Source: Sediminibacterium sp. UBA657 (GTDB taxonomy: Bacteria; Bacteroidota; Bacteroidia; Chitinophagales; Chitinophagaceae). From it: a stretch of DNA of 64,000 bases. Positions 35,335-42,922 of this stretch are shown one piece after another (position 1 is the first letter of the stretch; every line of letters begins with the position of its first letter). The notes under the pieces were generated by a model that saw only the letters and a program-made list of their open reading frames with translations, did not search any database and had not been told where the DNA came from. A program made the translations under genes and the position numbers. The stretch covers positions 37,535 through 101,534 of the forward strand of contig DBOB01000021.1 in NCBI GenBank assembly GCA_002299885.1, given 5' to 3'.

Positions 35335-36955
35335 ATTAGTACGGCTGTATAACACAGTAAAATATTTAAAATTTAAGCAGATTTATTGGAGAATAATTTA
35401 CCTATTACCTAGGTTAATTGCTCAACAAAAAAAATGCCCCCCAACACAATTTTGTAAACAAAAAGACTTCTTTATACCCCGAGATGGTATTACAGTAGAT
35501 TATCAGTCTTTTACATTTCTTAGTGAATTAAATAATATTGTTGAAACAGGTTGGGATAATCCAAGTATATCAAAACTATGGAGATACAACTTACACTATT
35601 TTGAATATTTACTTCAAAATAATTCAGATGAAAGGCATTTAGCATCTCAAACCCAAATAATAGATAATTGGATTGATAAAAATCACTTTGGAAGAGGAAC
35701 CGGGTGGGAACCATATCCCACTTCGTTAAGAATAATTAATTGGACAAAGTGGCATTGGAAAACTAATCTATTATCTGAACGTGCAAAGATTAGCCTATGG
35801 AATCAAATTAGATATCTTGAATCGAGACCAGAATATCATTTACTTGGGAATCATTTATTTATTAATGCTAAAGCTTTATTTTATGCATGTGCCTTTTTTA
35901 AATTACAAGAAGAAACTCGTATATATAAAACGGCAATCTCAATTTTAAACAAAGAGATAAATGAGCAATTTCTAGAAGACGGGGCGCATTTTGAATTAAG
36001 TCCTATGTACCATGCCTTAGCGATGGAGGATTTATTGGATTTAATAAGCATATCAGATCAATTACCATCTAATTTCCCTAAAGAAGTAATTATAGATAAA
36101 TTTGAAAAAGGCATGCAATGGTTGCAAACAATGATTTACGAAAATGAGGAATTAACCCATTTCAATGATTGTGCCAATGGAATTGCTCCTAAATTCAGTA
36201 AGCTGGTTAATTATGCATCTGAATTAGGAATTATATTGCCTAATCTTGATGTGCCGAAATTCAGTTACCATAAATCAAGCGGGTTTGTTGTATATAAGGA
36301 TAATGGTTTTCATTTAATTGCTGACCTTGGAAAGGTTGGTCCCGATTATTTACCAGGCCATGCTCATGCCGATACTTTATCTTTTGAACTAGCAATTAAA
36401 GGCCAAAGAGTTATCGTTAATTCAGGGACAAGTGTTTATGGTAGTACGAAAGAAAGACTTCGTCAACGGGGGACATCTGCTCACTCAACAGTTCAGATTG
36501 ATAATCAAGATTCATCAGAGGTTTGGTCAGGTTTTAGGGTAGCAAATAGAGCGGTCCCTTTCGATATAAATGTAAATTATTCTAAGGGCGGCATAATGAG
36601 TTTTAGTGCAAGTCACGATGGATATAAGAGAATATTGACTTGTCCAATTCACAAAAGAAAATTTATATATTCAAATGCATCTTTAGAAATTAATGATCAC
36701 ATAAGTGGATCAGGGAATCAAGTAGTTTCAAGATATTTTGTTCATCCAGATGTCGAAATTTCAAAAGTAGAGAAAGAGTTTTTGTTATGTAAGAATGGAG
36801 AGGTTATAGCAAAATTAAGTTTGGAATCATTTCATGATGCTGTAATTTGTGAGTCCACTTATCATGATAACTTTGGATTAAGCATTATAAACAAGTGTAT
36901 TCAAGTAACAGGCAAAAGCCCCCAAATTATCAAAGTTAAATTTCAAATTATTTGA
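35324..36955 (+). CDS. Heparinase II/III-like protein (alginate lyase-like fold)
   Basis: A 543-residue protein with an alpha/alpha toroid region (about 60-330; WGIGTGWEPY-like motif seen as FGRGTGWEPYPTSLRIINW, then YHLLGNHLFINAKAL) and a C-terminal beta region with GHAHADTLSFELAIKG and GTSVYG then RGTSAHSTVQID. This is the heparinase II/III architecture. No signal peptide is apparent, so unlike secreted lyases it probably acts in the cytoplasm or at the membrane during glycan assembly. The start is TTG 35324, overlapping wecB by 11 bases. Such genes recur beside bi-domain oxidoreductases and family 4 transferases; their biochemical role there is not established. Confidence 0.8.
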   Translation: MLNKLVRLYNTVKYLKFKQIYWRIIYLLPRLIAQQKKCPPTQFCKQKDFFIPRDGITVDYQSFTFLSELNNIVETGWDNPSISKLWRYNLHYFEYLLQNNSDERHLASQTQIIDNWIDKNHFGRGTGWEPYPTSLRIINWTKWHWKTNLLSERAKISLWNQIRYLESRPEYHLLGNHLFINAKALFYACAFFKLQEETRIYKTAISILNKEINEQFLEDGAHFELSPMYHALAMEDLLDLISISDQLPSNFPKEVIIDKFEKGMQWLQTMIYENEELTHFNDCANGIAPKFSKLVNYASELGIILPNLDVPKFSYHKSSGFVVYKDNGFHLIADLGKVGPDYLPGHAHADTLSFELAIKGQRVIVNSGTSVYGSTKERLRQRGTSAHSTVQIDNQDSSEVWSGFRVANRAVPFDINVNYSKGGIMSFSASHDGYKRILTCPIHKRKFIYSNASLEINDHISGSGNQVVSRYFVHPDVEISKVEKEFLLCKNGEVIAKLSLESFHDAVICESTYHDNFGLSIINKCIQVTGKSPQIIKVKFQII

Positions 36956-38136
36956 TGAAGAGAATTGTATATTTATCATTCTATTTTAAACCTGACTTAT
37001 GCGCTGGATCATTCCGCAATTCTCCTCTAGCAATTGAATTAGCAAAGCAAACGCTAGACAAAAATGTAGTATTGGATGTCTATACCACACTACCTAATAG
37101 ATATAGTACGTTTGACGTAGGTGCACAAGAATATGAGGAAGTTGATAATTTAAGGATTCATCGGATTGCGCTTCCAGCTCATAAAAGTGGTATGTTGGAT
37201 CAAGTATTTGCATTTTGGCATTTTTACAATTCCGTTTGGAAATTAAATCAATCAAAGAATATAGATTTAGTTTTTGCTTCATCTAGTCGATTATTTACGG
37301 CTTATTTAGGATATAAACTTGCTAAAAAATGTAAAGCTCCACTGTATTTAGACATAAGAGACATATTTGTCGATACAATGAATGATGTGTTTAAATCCAA
37401 ATTGGTTAAGATTTTAATCTTACCACTTTTGAAAACTATAGAAGCAAAAACATTTAATTATGCAAAACATATAAATCTTATTTCCGGTGGATTTAAAGAA
37501 TATTTTCATCGATTTAAATCACCTAAGTATTCCTATTTCTCAAATGGAATCGACGAAGAATTTATTTCCAGTAATAGACCAATTGAATTAGGAGGAGTCT
37601 CAAATACCTATAAATTAATTGTTTATGCCGGTAATATTGGTGAGGGACAGGGTTTGCATAGGATAATTCCTCAAGCGGCACAATTACTTGGGAATGAGTT
37701 TAAATTTTTAATTATCGGAGATGGGGGAGCGAAAAAACAGCTGCAAGCAGAGATAAAAAACCGTGGTTTAACAAATGTAATACTTAACAATCCTGTAAGT
37801 AGAGATGAACTTCAGTCTTATTATGATAAATCTGATTATCTTTTTCTTCATTTAAATGACTATCCGGCATTTAGAAAAGTGTTACCTTCAAAGATTTTCG
37901 AATTAGCTACATTTAATAAGCCTATTATTGCTGGAGTTGCGGGTTTTTCCGCAGAGTTTATTAATAAAGAAGTTTCAAATAGCTTTGTTTTTGATCCATG
38001 TGATGCAATTCCATTAGCAGAATATTTAAAAAATAGCAAGTTGAATTCAAATATTGATCGTCATGAATTTGTAGATAAATTTAGACGTAGTAAAATCAAT
38101 AAAGCTATGGCAGAATCAATAGTGTCCTATTTATGA
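36955..38136 (+). CDS. Family 4 glycosyltransferase
   Basis: A 393-residue GT-B glycosyltransferase. The N-terminal acceptor domain begins KRIVYLSFYFKPDLCAGS, as in WbuB-type enzymes; the C-terminal nucleotide-sugar domain has LIVYAGNIGEGQGLHRI, FLIIGDGGAKKQLQ, and PSKIFELATFNKPIIAG with the conserved glutamate. The start ATG 36955 overlaps the upstream TGA by one base. The likely role is to add a fucosamine- or hexosamine-type residue to the lipid-linked glycan early in assembly, judging by its place just before the SDR and the initiating transferase. The gene overlaps the next by four bases (ATGA). Confidence 0.85.
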   Translation: MKRIVYLSFYFKPDLCAGSFRNSPLAIELAKQTLDKNVVLDVYTTLPNRYSTFDVGAQEYEEVDNLRIHRIALPAHKSGMLDQVFAFWHFYNSVWKLNQSKNIDLVFASSSRLFTAYLGYKLAKKCKAPLYLDIRDIFVDTMNDVFKSKLVKILILPLLKTIEAKTFNYAKHINLISGGFKEYFHRFKSPKYSYFSNGIDEEFISSNRPIELGGVSNTYKLIVYAGNIGEGQGLHRIIPQAAQLLGNEFKFLIIGDGGAKKQLQAEIKNRGLTNVILNNPVSRDELQSYYDKSDYLFLHLNDYPAFRKVLPSKIFELATFNKPIIAGVAGFSAEFINKEVSNSFVFDPCDAIPLAEYLKNSKLNSNIDRHEFVDKFRRSKINKAMAESIVSYL

Positions 38137-39014
38137 GTATTTATTTAACAGGTGCTTCAGGCTTTGTTGGTAAAAATATAACTGAGTTTTTCAGGGATAC
38201 AAAGACAATTGTAAAAGCTACACGAATCACTTCAATTGAAATTGAAGAGCAGGTTGTTATTCATTTAGCCGGTAAAGCTCACGATCTAAAAAATGTTTCA
38301 ACTTTTGATGAATATTACAAAGTAAATACAGAATTATCTAAAGATGTATTTGATGCTTTTTTAATTTCGGAAGCAAAAGTATTTATTACTCTAAGCTCTG
38401 TAAAAGCAGTGGCAGATGAAGTTGATGGCGAATTGACGGAGGCTGATACACCTAATCCAATTACTCACTACGGAAAGAGTAAATTATTAGCAGAGCAGTA
38501 TATTCTTTCTCAGCCAATTCCAGATTGGAAAAGAGTTTACATTTTACGTCCTTGCATGATTCACGGTCCCGGAAATAAAGGGAATTTGAATTTGTTGTAT
38601 AAGCTAGTTTCAAAAAATATCCCATGGCCTCTTGGTGCTTTTGAAAACAAACGTTCTTTTTGTAGCATTGATAATTTAATGTTTGTACTAAGAGAGCTTA
38701 TTGAAAGAGAGGATATCCCATCCGGTGTTTATAACGTGGCAGACGATGAATCACTTTCTACTAACGATTTGATTGGGTTAATGGCACAATCTCAAAATAG
38801 AAAACCAGCAATTTTAAAAATTGCAAAAGGGGTGATTGAGGGAGTAGCTTCATTTGGTGACAAACTTCATTTACCACTCAATTCTGAGCGGTTGCACAAA
38901 CTCACATCTTCATATTTGGTGAGTAACGCTAAAATTAAAGCAGCAATAGGAAAATCCTTACCAGTGGCAAGCAGAGAGGGTTTATTAAAGACATTTAAAT
39001 CTTTCAATAATTAA
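38133..39014 (+). CDS. NAD-dependent SDR, probable nucleotide-sugar 4-ketoreductase (WbpV/WreQ-like)
   Basis: A 293-residue extended SDR with MSIYLTGASGFVGKNI at the N-terminus, VVIHLAGKAHDL, catalytic SSVKAV and THYGKSKLLAE (Tyr-x-x-x-Lys), and ILRPCMIHGPGNKGNLNLL. The HLAGKAHD motif belongs to the group that reduces UDP-4-keto-6-deoxy-HexNAc to UDP-FucNAc or UDP-QuiNAc and is usually encoded next to the initiating transferase, as here. The 4-keto substrate could come from the WbpM-like dehydratase at 54495-56396. It overlaps the sugar transferase by one base (TAATG). Confidence 0.8.
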   Translation: MSIYLTGASGFVGKNITEFFRDTKTIVKATRITSIEIEEQVVIHLAGKAHDLKNVSTFDEYYKVNTELSKDVFDAFLISEAKVFITLSSVKAVADEVDGELTEADTPNPITHYGKSKLLAEQYILSQPIPDWKRVYILRPCMIHGPGNKGNLNLLYKLVSKNIPWPLGAFENKRSFCSIDNLMFVLRELIEREDIPSGVYNVADDESLSTNDLIGLMAQSQNRKPAILKIAKGVIEGVASFGDKLHLPLNSERLHKLTSSYLVSNAKIKAAIGKSLPVASREGLLKTFKSFNN

Positions 39015-39565
39015 TGACAAGAATTTTTGACATTTTATTTTCATTTTTTGGGCTCTTATTGCTGAGTCCAATTTTGCTTGTTTTAATTACAAGTGGGTAC
39101 TTTGATACAGGATCTCCTATCTTTCGTCAAGAACGTGTGGGTAAGGGCAAGAAGCCGTTTCGTTTAATGAAGTTTCGTTCAATGCATGTAAACGCCCCAT
39201 CAGTGGCCACTCATTTGGCTAGCGCTTCATCCATTACACCCTTTGGTAGTTTCTTGCGTAAATCTAAGTTAGATGAACTTCCTCAACTGTGGAATGTTTT
39301 TGTGGGAGATATGAGTTTGGTGGGTCCCCGTCCTAATTTATTTAATCAAGAAGAATTGATTAACGAGCGTGATTCGCGTGGAATTTATTCTGTTCGTCCA
39401 GGTATTACCGGTTTGGCACAAATCAACAAGATTGACATGTCTACGCCTCAACGCTTGGCAGAAACCGATGCCAAGATGATTCAGGAGTTAAATACACTTG
39501 GTTATTTCAAGTACATCTTCCTTACTGTTTTTGGTAAAGGGTTTGGAGATAGAGTTCGTAATTAG
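39014..39565 (+). CDS. Small initiating sugar-1-phosphate transferase (PglC-like)
   Basis: A 183-residue monotopic phosphoglycosyl transferase with one N-terminal re-entrant hydrophobic helix (ILFSFFGLLLLSPILLVLI) and the catalytic motifs FRLMKFRSM, KSKLDELPQLWNVF, VGDMSLVGPRP and RPGITGLAQIN. It transfers a sugar-1-phosphate (probably FucNAc- or QuiNAc-type given the SDR just upstream) to undecaprenyl phosphate. It is the last gene of the long operon, with a terminator 38 bases downstream. This is the second initiating transferase in the window; the WcaJ-type one at 1982-3376 is much longer. Confidence 0.9.
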   Translation: MTRIFDILFSFFGLLLLSPILLVLITSGYFDTGSPIFRQERVGKGKKPFRLMKFRSMHVNAPSVATHLASASSITPFGSFLRKSKLDELPQLWNVFVGDMSLVGPRPNLFNQEELINERDSRGIYSVRPGITGLAQINKIDMSTPQRLAETDAKMIQELNTLGYFKYIFLTVFGKGFGDRVRN

Positions 39566-39602
39566 TTGTTACGGATGTAATAATATTTATTGAATATATG
39601 AC

Positions 39603-39624
39603 CCACCACATTGGTGGTTTTTTT
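39603..39624 (+). terminator. Rho-independent terminator of the glycan operon
   Basis: Stem CCACCA (39603-39608), loop CAT, stem TGGTGG (39612-39617) followed by seven T residues (39618-39624). It lies 38 bases after the sugar transferase stop and marks the 3' end of the 32-kb plus-strand gene series. Confidence 0.85.
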
Positions 39625-39736
39625 ATTCAAAATAGATTTATTCGCTTTTTCTTCTTTATGATTTAAGATCAAAAATTGGGAAAGACTATCTTAATGTGAT
39701 AAATTAATTATAAACTTTATTTTGAATGGTTACAGT

Positions 39737-41407
39737 ATGCCAAGACTAAAACAAATAGCAATAGAGGGCTTTCGTTCTATTGGGGAACAAGTCGTTATAA
39801 ATTTTCCAGTTAATAAACCTGTTGTTTTAATTGGAGAAAACAATTCGGGAAAATCTAATATTATTCGTGCTATTGAACTAATGTTTGGTGAATTTCATCC
39901 TAAATACAAAAAACTTGATGACTATGACCATTACAAAAGAGACACTAATAATGAGATTATTATTGAAACCAGTGTAAATGGATTTTCAAATAGAATAGGA
40001 AAAAGTTCTGAGTTTTCGATAGGTGGTTTTAAGTACGTAACAAGAAAGGGTAAAGAAACTGTATTTAATGCTATTCAAGCTGAAAATGGAGGTGAAAATA
40101 AATATATAAGTACTGAATTAAGAGAGGAACTACTTTGTGTGGTTGTAAATTCTGAACAAAACCTAAGCTTTCAATTAAGCTATGCTTCGAAATACACTTT
40201 ATTGTCAAAAGTTACAAAGGCATTTCATGATAGATTAATTGAAGATAAAGATAGAGTTGATAGACTTAAAACATTTTTTGAGGAGATAAAACAAACATTC
40301 TCAGAGGTTCCTGAATTTTCCCGTTTTAGTGAAAATATGTCACTTCTTGCAGATTCTGTTTTACAAAACATGACTCATGCTTTAGCGTTTGATTTTTCAG
40401 CTTATGACCCTAGTAATTACTTCAAAACATTAAAAGTTCATCCAACAGAAAATGGTGAAGCAAGAGCTTATGAAGAATTAGGAACAGGACAACAGCAAAT
40501 ATTAGCATTATCATTTGCTCATGCTTATGCAAAATCATTTTTAGGTCAAGGCTTAATATTTATACTTGACGAGCCTGAAGCACATTTACATCCTTTGGCT
40601 CAAAAGTGGTTAGCCAAGAAAATGTTTAAAATGGCTGAAGATGGATTGCAAATCATCATAACTACTCATAGTCCTTATTTTGTTGATTTGAATTATATTG
40701 ATGGTATTCATCTAATCCGAAAAGAAGAAACAACATTTAATGTTAATCATGATGCAAATTCCTTATTCACTTATTGCTTAAAAACCGGTTCAAATCCTTC
40801 AAAAACGAAAAAAGAAACAATTATTCCATTTTATTCAAATAGTTCAACGTCACATTTATTATCAGGTTTTTTTGCAAATAAAATAATTCTTGTTGAAGGT
40901 TTAACCGAAGAGTTAGCATTACCAGTTTATTTTGAAAGACTGGGTTTTGACCCAACAGAATTCGGAGTAGAAATATTAGGAGTTGGTGGAAAAGGAAACC
41001 TTGCTAAATGGTGGAGATTGTTTACTCTATATCAAATACCAACATTTATTTGTTTTGATAATGATTCAAAAAGTAAAGATTCTGATGGCACAAAACGAAA
41101 AGATGCTTTAAAAGCTATTGGTATTCCTGAAGAAGAACTAGAGGGTGTTTTATGTTCTGCTAGTTGGTCAATAAATCAAAAATTCTGTGTATTTGGTAAT
41201 GATTTTGAAACAACTTTGAGAACTTCTTTTGAAGATTACTCTACTTTTGAAGATTCAGTAAAAGAGATATTAGGCAAAGATTCAAAAAGTCTAATTGCGA
41301 GAGAAACCGCTAAATTAATAAACCTGCAATGCGAAAGCCTAGGAAATACGCAAATGAAATACTTAATCGATTCTATAAAAACATTGACATTATATCATGG
41401 CAAATGA
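39737..41407 (+). CDS. OLD-family ATP-dependent endonuclease (AAA ATPase plus TOPRIM)
   Basis: A 556-residue protein. The N-terminal ABC/SMC-like ATPase has the Walker A motif IGENNSGKSNIIRAIE (about residues 31-46), an ABC signature-like ELGTGQQQILAL, and Walker B IFILDEPEAHLHPLAQ; the C-terminal TOPRIM domain begins IILVEGLTEELALPVY and includes FICFDNDSKSKD with the acidic metal ligands. OLD enzymes cut DNA and protect against phages, alone (class 1) or with a helicase partner as in Gabija (class 2). No UvrD-like partner is next to it. The start is ATG 39737; an in-frame TTG at 39722 is less likely. It stands alone between the operon terminator and a decayed gene. Confidence 0.88.
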   Translation: MPRLKQIAIEGFRSIGEQVVINFPVNKPVVLIGENNSGKSNIIRAIELMFGEFHPKYKKLDDYDHYKRDTNNEIIIETSVNGFSNRIGKSSEFSIGGFKYVTRKGKETVFNAIQAENGGENKYISTELREELLCVVVNSEQNLSFQLSYASKYTLLSKVTKAFHDRLIEDKDRVDRLKTFFEEIKQTFSEVPEFSRFSENMSLLADSVLQNMTHALAFDFSAYDPSNYFKTLKVHPTENGEARAYEELGTGQQQILALSFAHAYAKSFLGQGLIFILDEPEAHLHPLAQKWLAKKMFKMAEDGLQIIITTHSPYFVDLNYIDGIHLIRKEETTFNVNHDANSLFTYCLKTGSNPSKTKKETIIPFYSNSSTSHLLSGFFANKIILVEGLTEELALPVYFERLGFDPTEFGVEILGVGGKGNLAKWWRLFTLYQIPTFICFDNDSKSKDSDGTKRKDALKAIGIPEEELEGVLCSASWSINQKFCVFGNDFETTLRTSFEDYSTFEDSVKEILGKDSKSLIARETAKLINLQCESLGNTQMKYLIDSIKTLTLYHGK

Positions 41408-41453
41408 AAAACATCGAGATTAATTCTCACTATTTAAATTTGGTAAACTTATC

Positions 41454-42032
41454 CTAAAACCCTTCTTCGTATTTCTTTATACACATATTCAATTTCCATA
41501 GTTCTTTGATGCATGTGTCAATGTTGAATGTTGCGGGATTAAAAGTTGAACCCACTCAAACACGGGTCTCTTGATACTCCAAGTGTTTGGGTTTTTTCAA
41601 TACTTCCAGTAGTTCTATATAACACTGAATACCTCCTCAATCCTCTGGTGGACATGCATTTTGGCCTGAAACTAAAGATGGTAACAATTCATTTTGTGGA
41701 GCATTACTGATTTCAATCAGTTCGAGTTGATGCTTCCACCCATCTCCAAAATCATAAAGGTAAATAGCAGTCGTCCCAGTTTTAGGAAAAACATCCTCCA
41801 ATAGGACCGTCTTGACATCTGTTAAATCATCAAAATCCTCATTAACAAGTCTACTATCTGCAAAACGTAAGGTGTTGATTGTAAACTCATACAAATGACG
41901 ATTCTTCCATCCCATAATGGTTTGAATGATATGATGCATCAGATATAGACTTGTCTCTGACGATACCTTAATGGTTCTTGACACCAATGGCTCCGTGTTG
42001 ATCAGATCTATTTTGAATGTATATGTTGGCAT
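41454..42032 (-). pseudogene. pRiA4b ORF-3-like gene broken by two in-frame TGA codons
   Basis: The intact first part (42032 down to 41637, 131 codons) has the family features MPTYTFKIDLINTEPLVSRT, GWKNRHLYEF, YLYDFGDGWKHQLELI and ends NACPPED. Family members continue CPPEDCGG; here the Cys position is TGA (41637-41639). The frame then goes on with GGIQCYIELLEVLKKPKHLE and reaches a second TGA (41556-41558) exactly where the family has Trp before VG, then VGSTFNPATFNIDT and a natural-looking TAG end at 41454-41456. No frameshift is needed. So this is a recently inactivated gene, or a 131-residue truncated product is made. The family is common on plasmids and mobile islands; its function is unknown. 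Confidence 0.75.
41554..41597 (+). terminator. Possible terminator downstream of the OLD gene
   Basis: Arms ACTCAAACAC (41554-41563) and GTGTTTGGGT (41583-41592) can pair over 10 positions with one G-T, around a 19-base loop, followed by T residues to 41597. It lies inside the decayed convergent gene, about 150 bases after the OLD stop. The long loop makes it weak. Confidence 0.35.
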
Positions 42033-42093
42033 GCGGTTGGAATTGAACCGTAAATTAGCATTAAATGACTATGTACGCAATTTAGAGCTGTAA

Positions 42094-42190
42094 GGTGTTG
42101 ATCACATCGAAGTGGCAAACCACCGCCGGAATGGCAGGTTAGAACCGATAAAGGGTGGCTCAGTTTCAGCGTATGACTGACACAGTTTGC
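42094..42190. mobile_element. Probable IS21-family terminal remnant
   Basis: Read on the minus strand this stretch has a run of related short motifs spaced by 15-25 bases: CTGAGCCACCC, ACCTGCCATTCC and GGTTTGCCACTTCGATGTG. Multiple GCCA-type terminal repeats followed by CACTTCGATGTGATC are what I associate with Bacteroidota IS21-like ends. No istA or istB frame is left nearby, so it would be a solo end. The call rests on pattern memory only. Confidence 0.35.
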
Positions 42191-42221
42191 TTTTTATTCA
42201 AAAGAAATTTGAATAAACTAC

Positions 42222-42325
42222 TTAGTAGAATAGTATTTAGTATTGTAGTAATTAGAATATAGTACTAAGTATATTAGTAATTAGTATTTAGAAGTTAGTA
42301 TATAGTACTTAGTAAATTAGTATAT
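42222..42325. repeat. Degenerate TTAGTA/TAGTAT iteron-like repeat tract
   Basis: About 100 bases made of imperfect repeats of TTAGTA, TAGTATTTAG, TAGTACTAAG, ATTAGTAATTAG and TAGTACTTAG, roughly every 8-12 bases. It lies in the 870-base gene-free interval (42033-42903) downstream of the primase-helicase gene. Iterons of an origin, a recombination tract or neutral AT-rich microsatellite are all possible. The rest of the interval shows no ORF, only the terminators listed separately. Confidence 0.5.
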
Positions 42326-42466
42326 GCAAAAAGCTAAGGAAAAAAATTGACAAAGTCAAATATTTGGCCTTGTTTATTTCAATAAATATTTTTTCATTAG
42401 TGTAAGCAACCTTTATTTCAAAAAGTTTTACTTAGCCCTTACTCGTTCTTTTTACGTTCATTTTCG

Positions 42467-42498
42467 ACTCATTAATTATTTGATTAATGAGTTTTTTT
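42467..42498 (+). terminator. Strong plus-strand terminator without an upstream plus-strand gene
   Basis: Perfect 10-bp stem ACTCATTAAT (42467-42476) and ATTAATGAGT (42483-42492) with the loop TATTTG and a following run of T to 42498. On the minus strand no T-run follows, so it acts on plus-strand RNA. The nearest plus gene (OLD) ends more than 1 kb upstream, with a convergent pseudogene between. An untranslated RNA ending here is possible. Confidence 0.65.
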
Positions 42499-42890
42499 GC
42501 TTGTACTTCTGTGATAATAATAATTTTCTTTTTTCTCATAAAATGTGTTTAGATATAAATATCTAATATCTATTTAAGATCCGTAATCTCTATTTTTTAT
42601 TTTTTGAATTTATTTGATCATGTTTCTTTAAAGAGAGCCTATTCCCAACCTTATTTTGTTAAATCACTTAATTGAACATAATTCGGTTTACGATACCTAG
42701 ATCTTGAATTTTGGTATTATTTGTGTTTTCAATGTGGTAACACTTAATATACATCAATAAGGTTGATAAATTACGATACAAAAGGTGCTTAATTGGTGCG
42801 ATTTCACCTTTAATTTTTTTAATAAATCAAGCTTTTGATTGTTTTGTAGATATTTATTAACAAATTTTTTTCATTTTTTTCTATGTTTAT

Positions 42891-42922
42891 AAGAGGATAG
42901 ATATTATTTATCCTCTTTTTTA
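42891..42922 (+). terminator. Hairpin at the 3' end of the primase-helicase gene
   Basis: Arms AAGAGGATA (42891-42899) and TATCCTCTT (42909-42917), 9 bp perfect, followed by T residues to 42922 on the plus strand. It overlaps the last codons and stop of the minus-strand gene. On the minus strand the tail is ATAAAC, so it is a better terminator for plus-strand transcription. Confidence 0.5.

Noticed and set aside
39737..41407. Gabija defence system (GajA)
   Set aside because: No UvrD-like GajB gene next to the OLD protein.
41637..41639. Selenocysteine codon at the conserved Cys position
   Set aside because: No selenocysteine insertion hairpin evident, and a second TGA at a Trp position points to decay.
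42222..42325. CRISPR-like array
   Set aside because: Units are very short, irregular and have no unique spacers; no cas genes.
42436..42490. Riboswitch or tRNA-like structure in the gene-free interval
   Set aside because: Only the terminator hairpin is convincing; no cloverleaf or known aptamer core seen.
42906..42914. ATTTATCCT shared with 50056-50064 as attachment site pair
   Set aside because: Nine AT-rich bases are not enough to claim a direct repeat.
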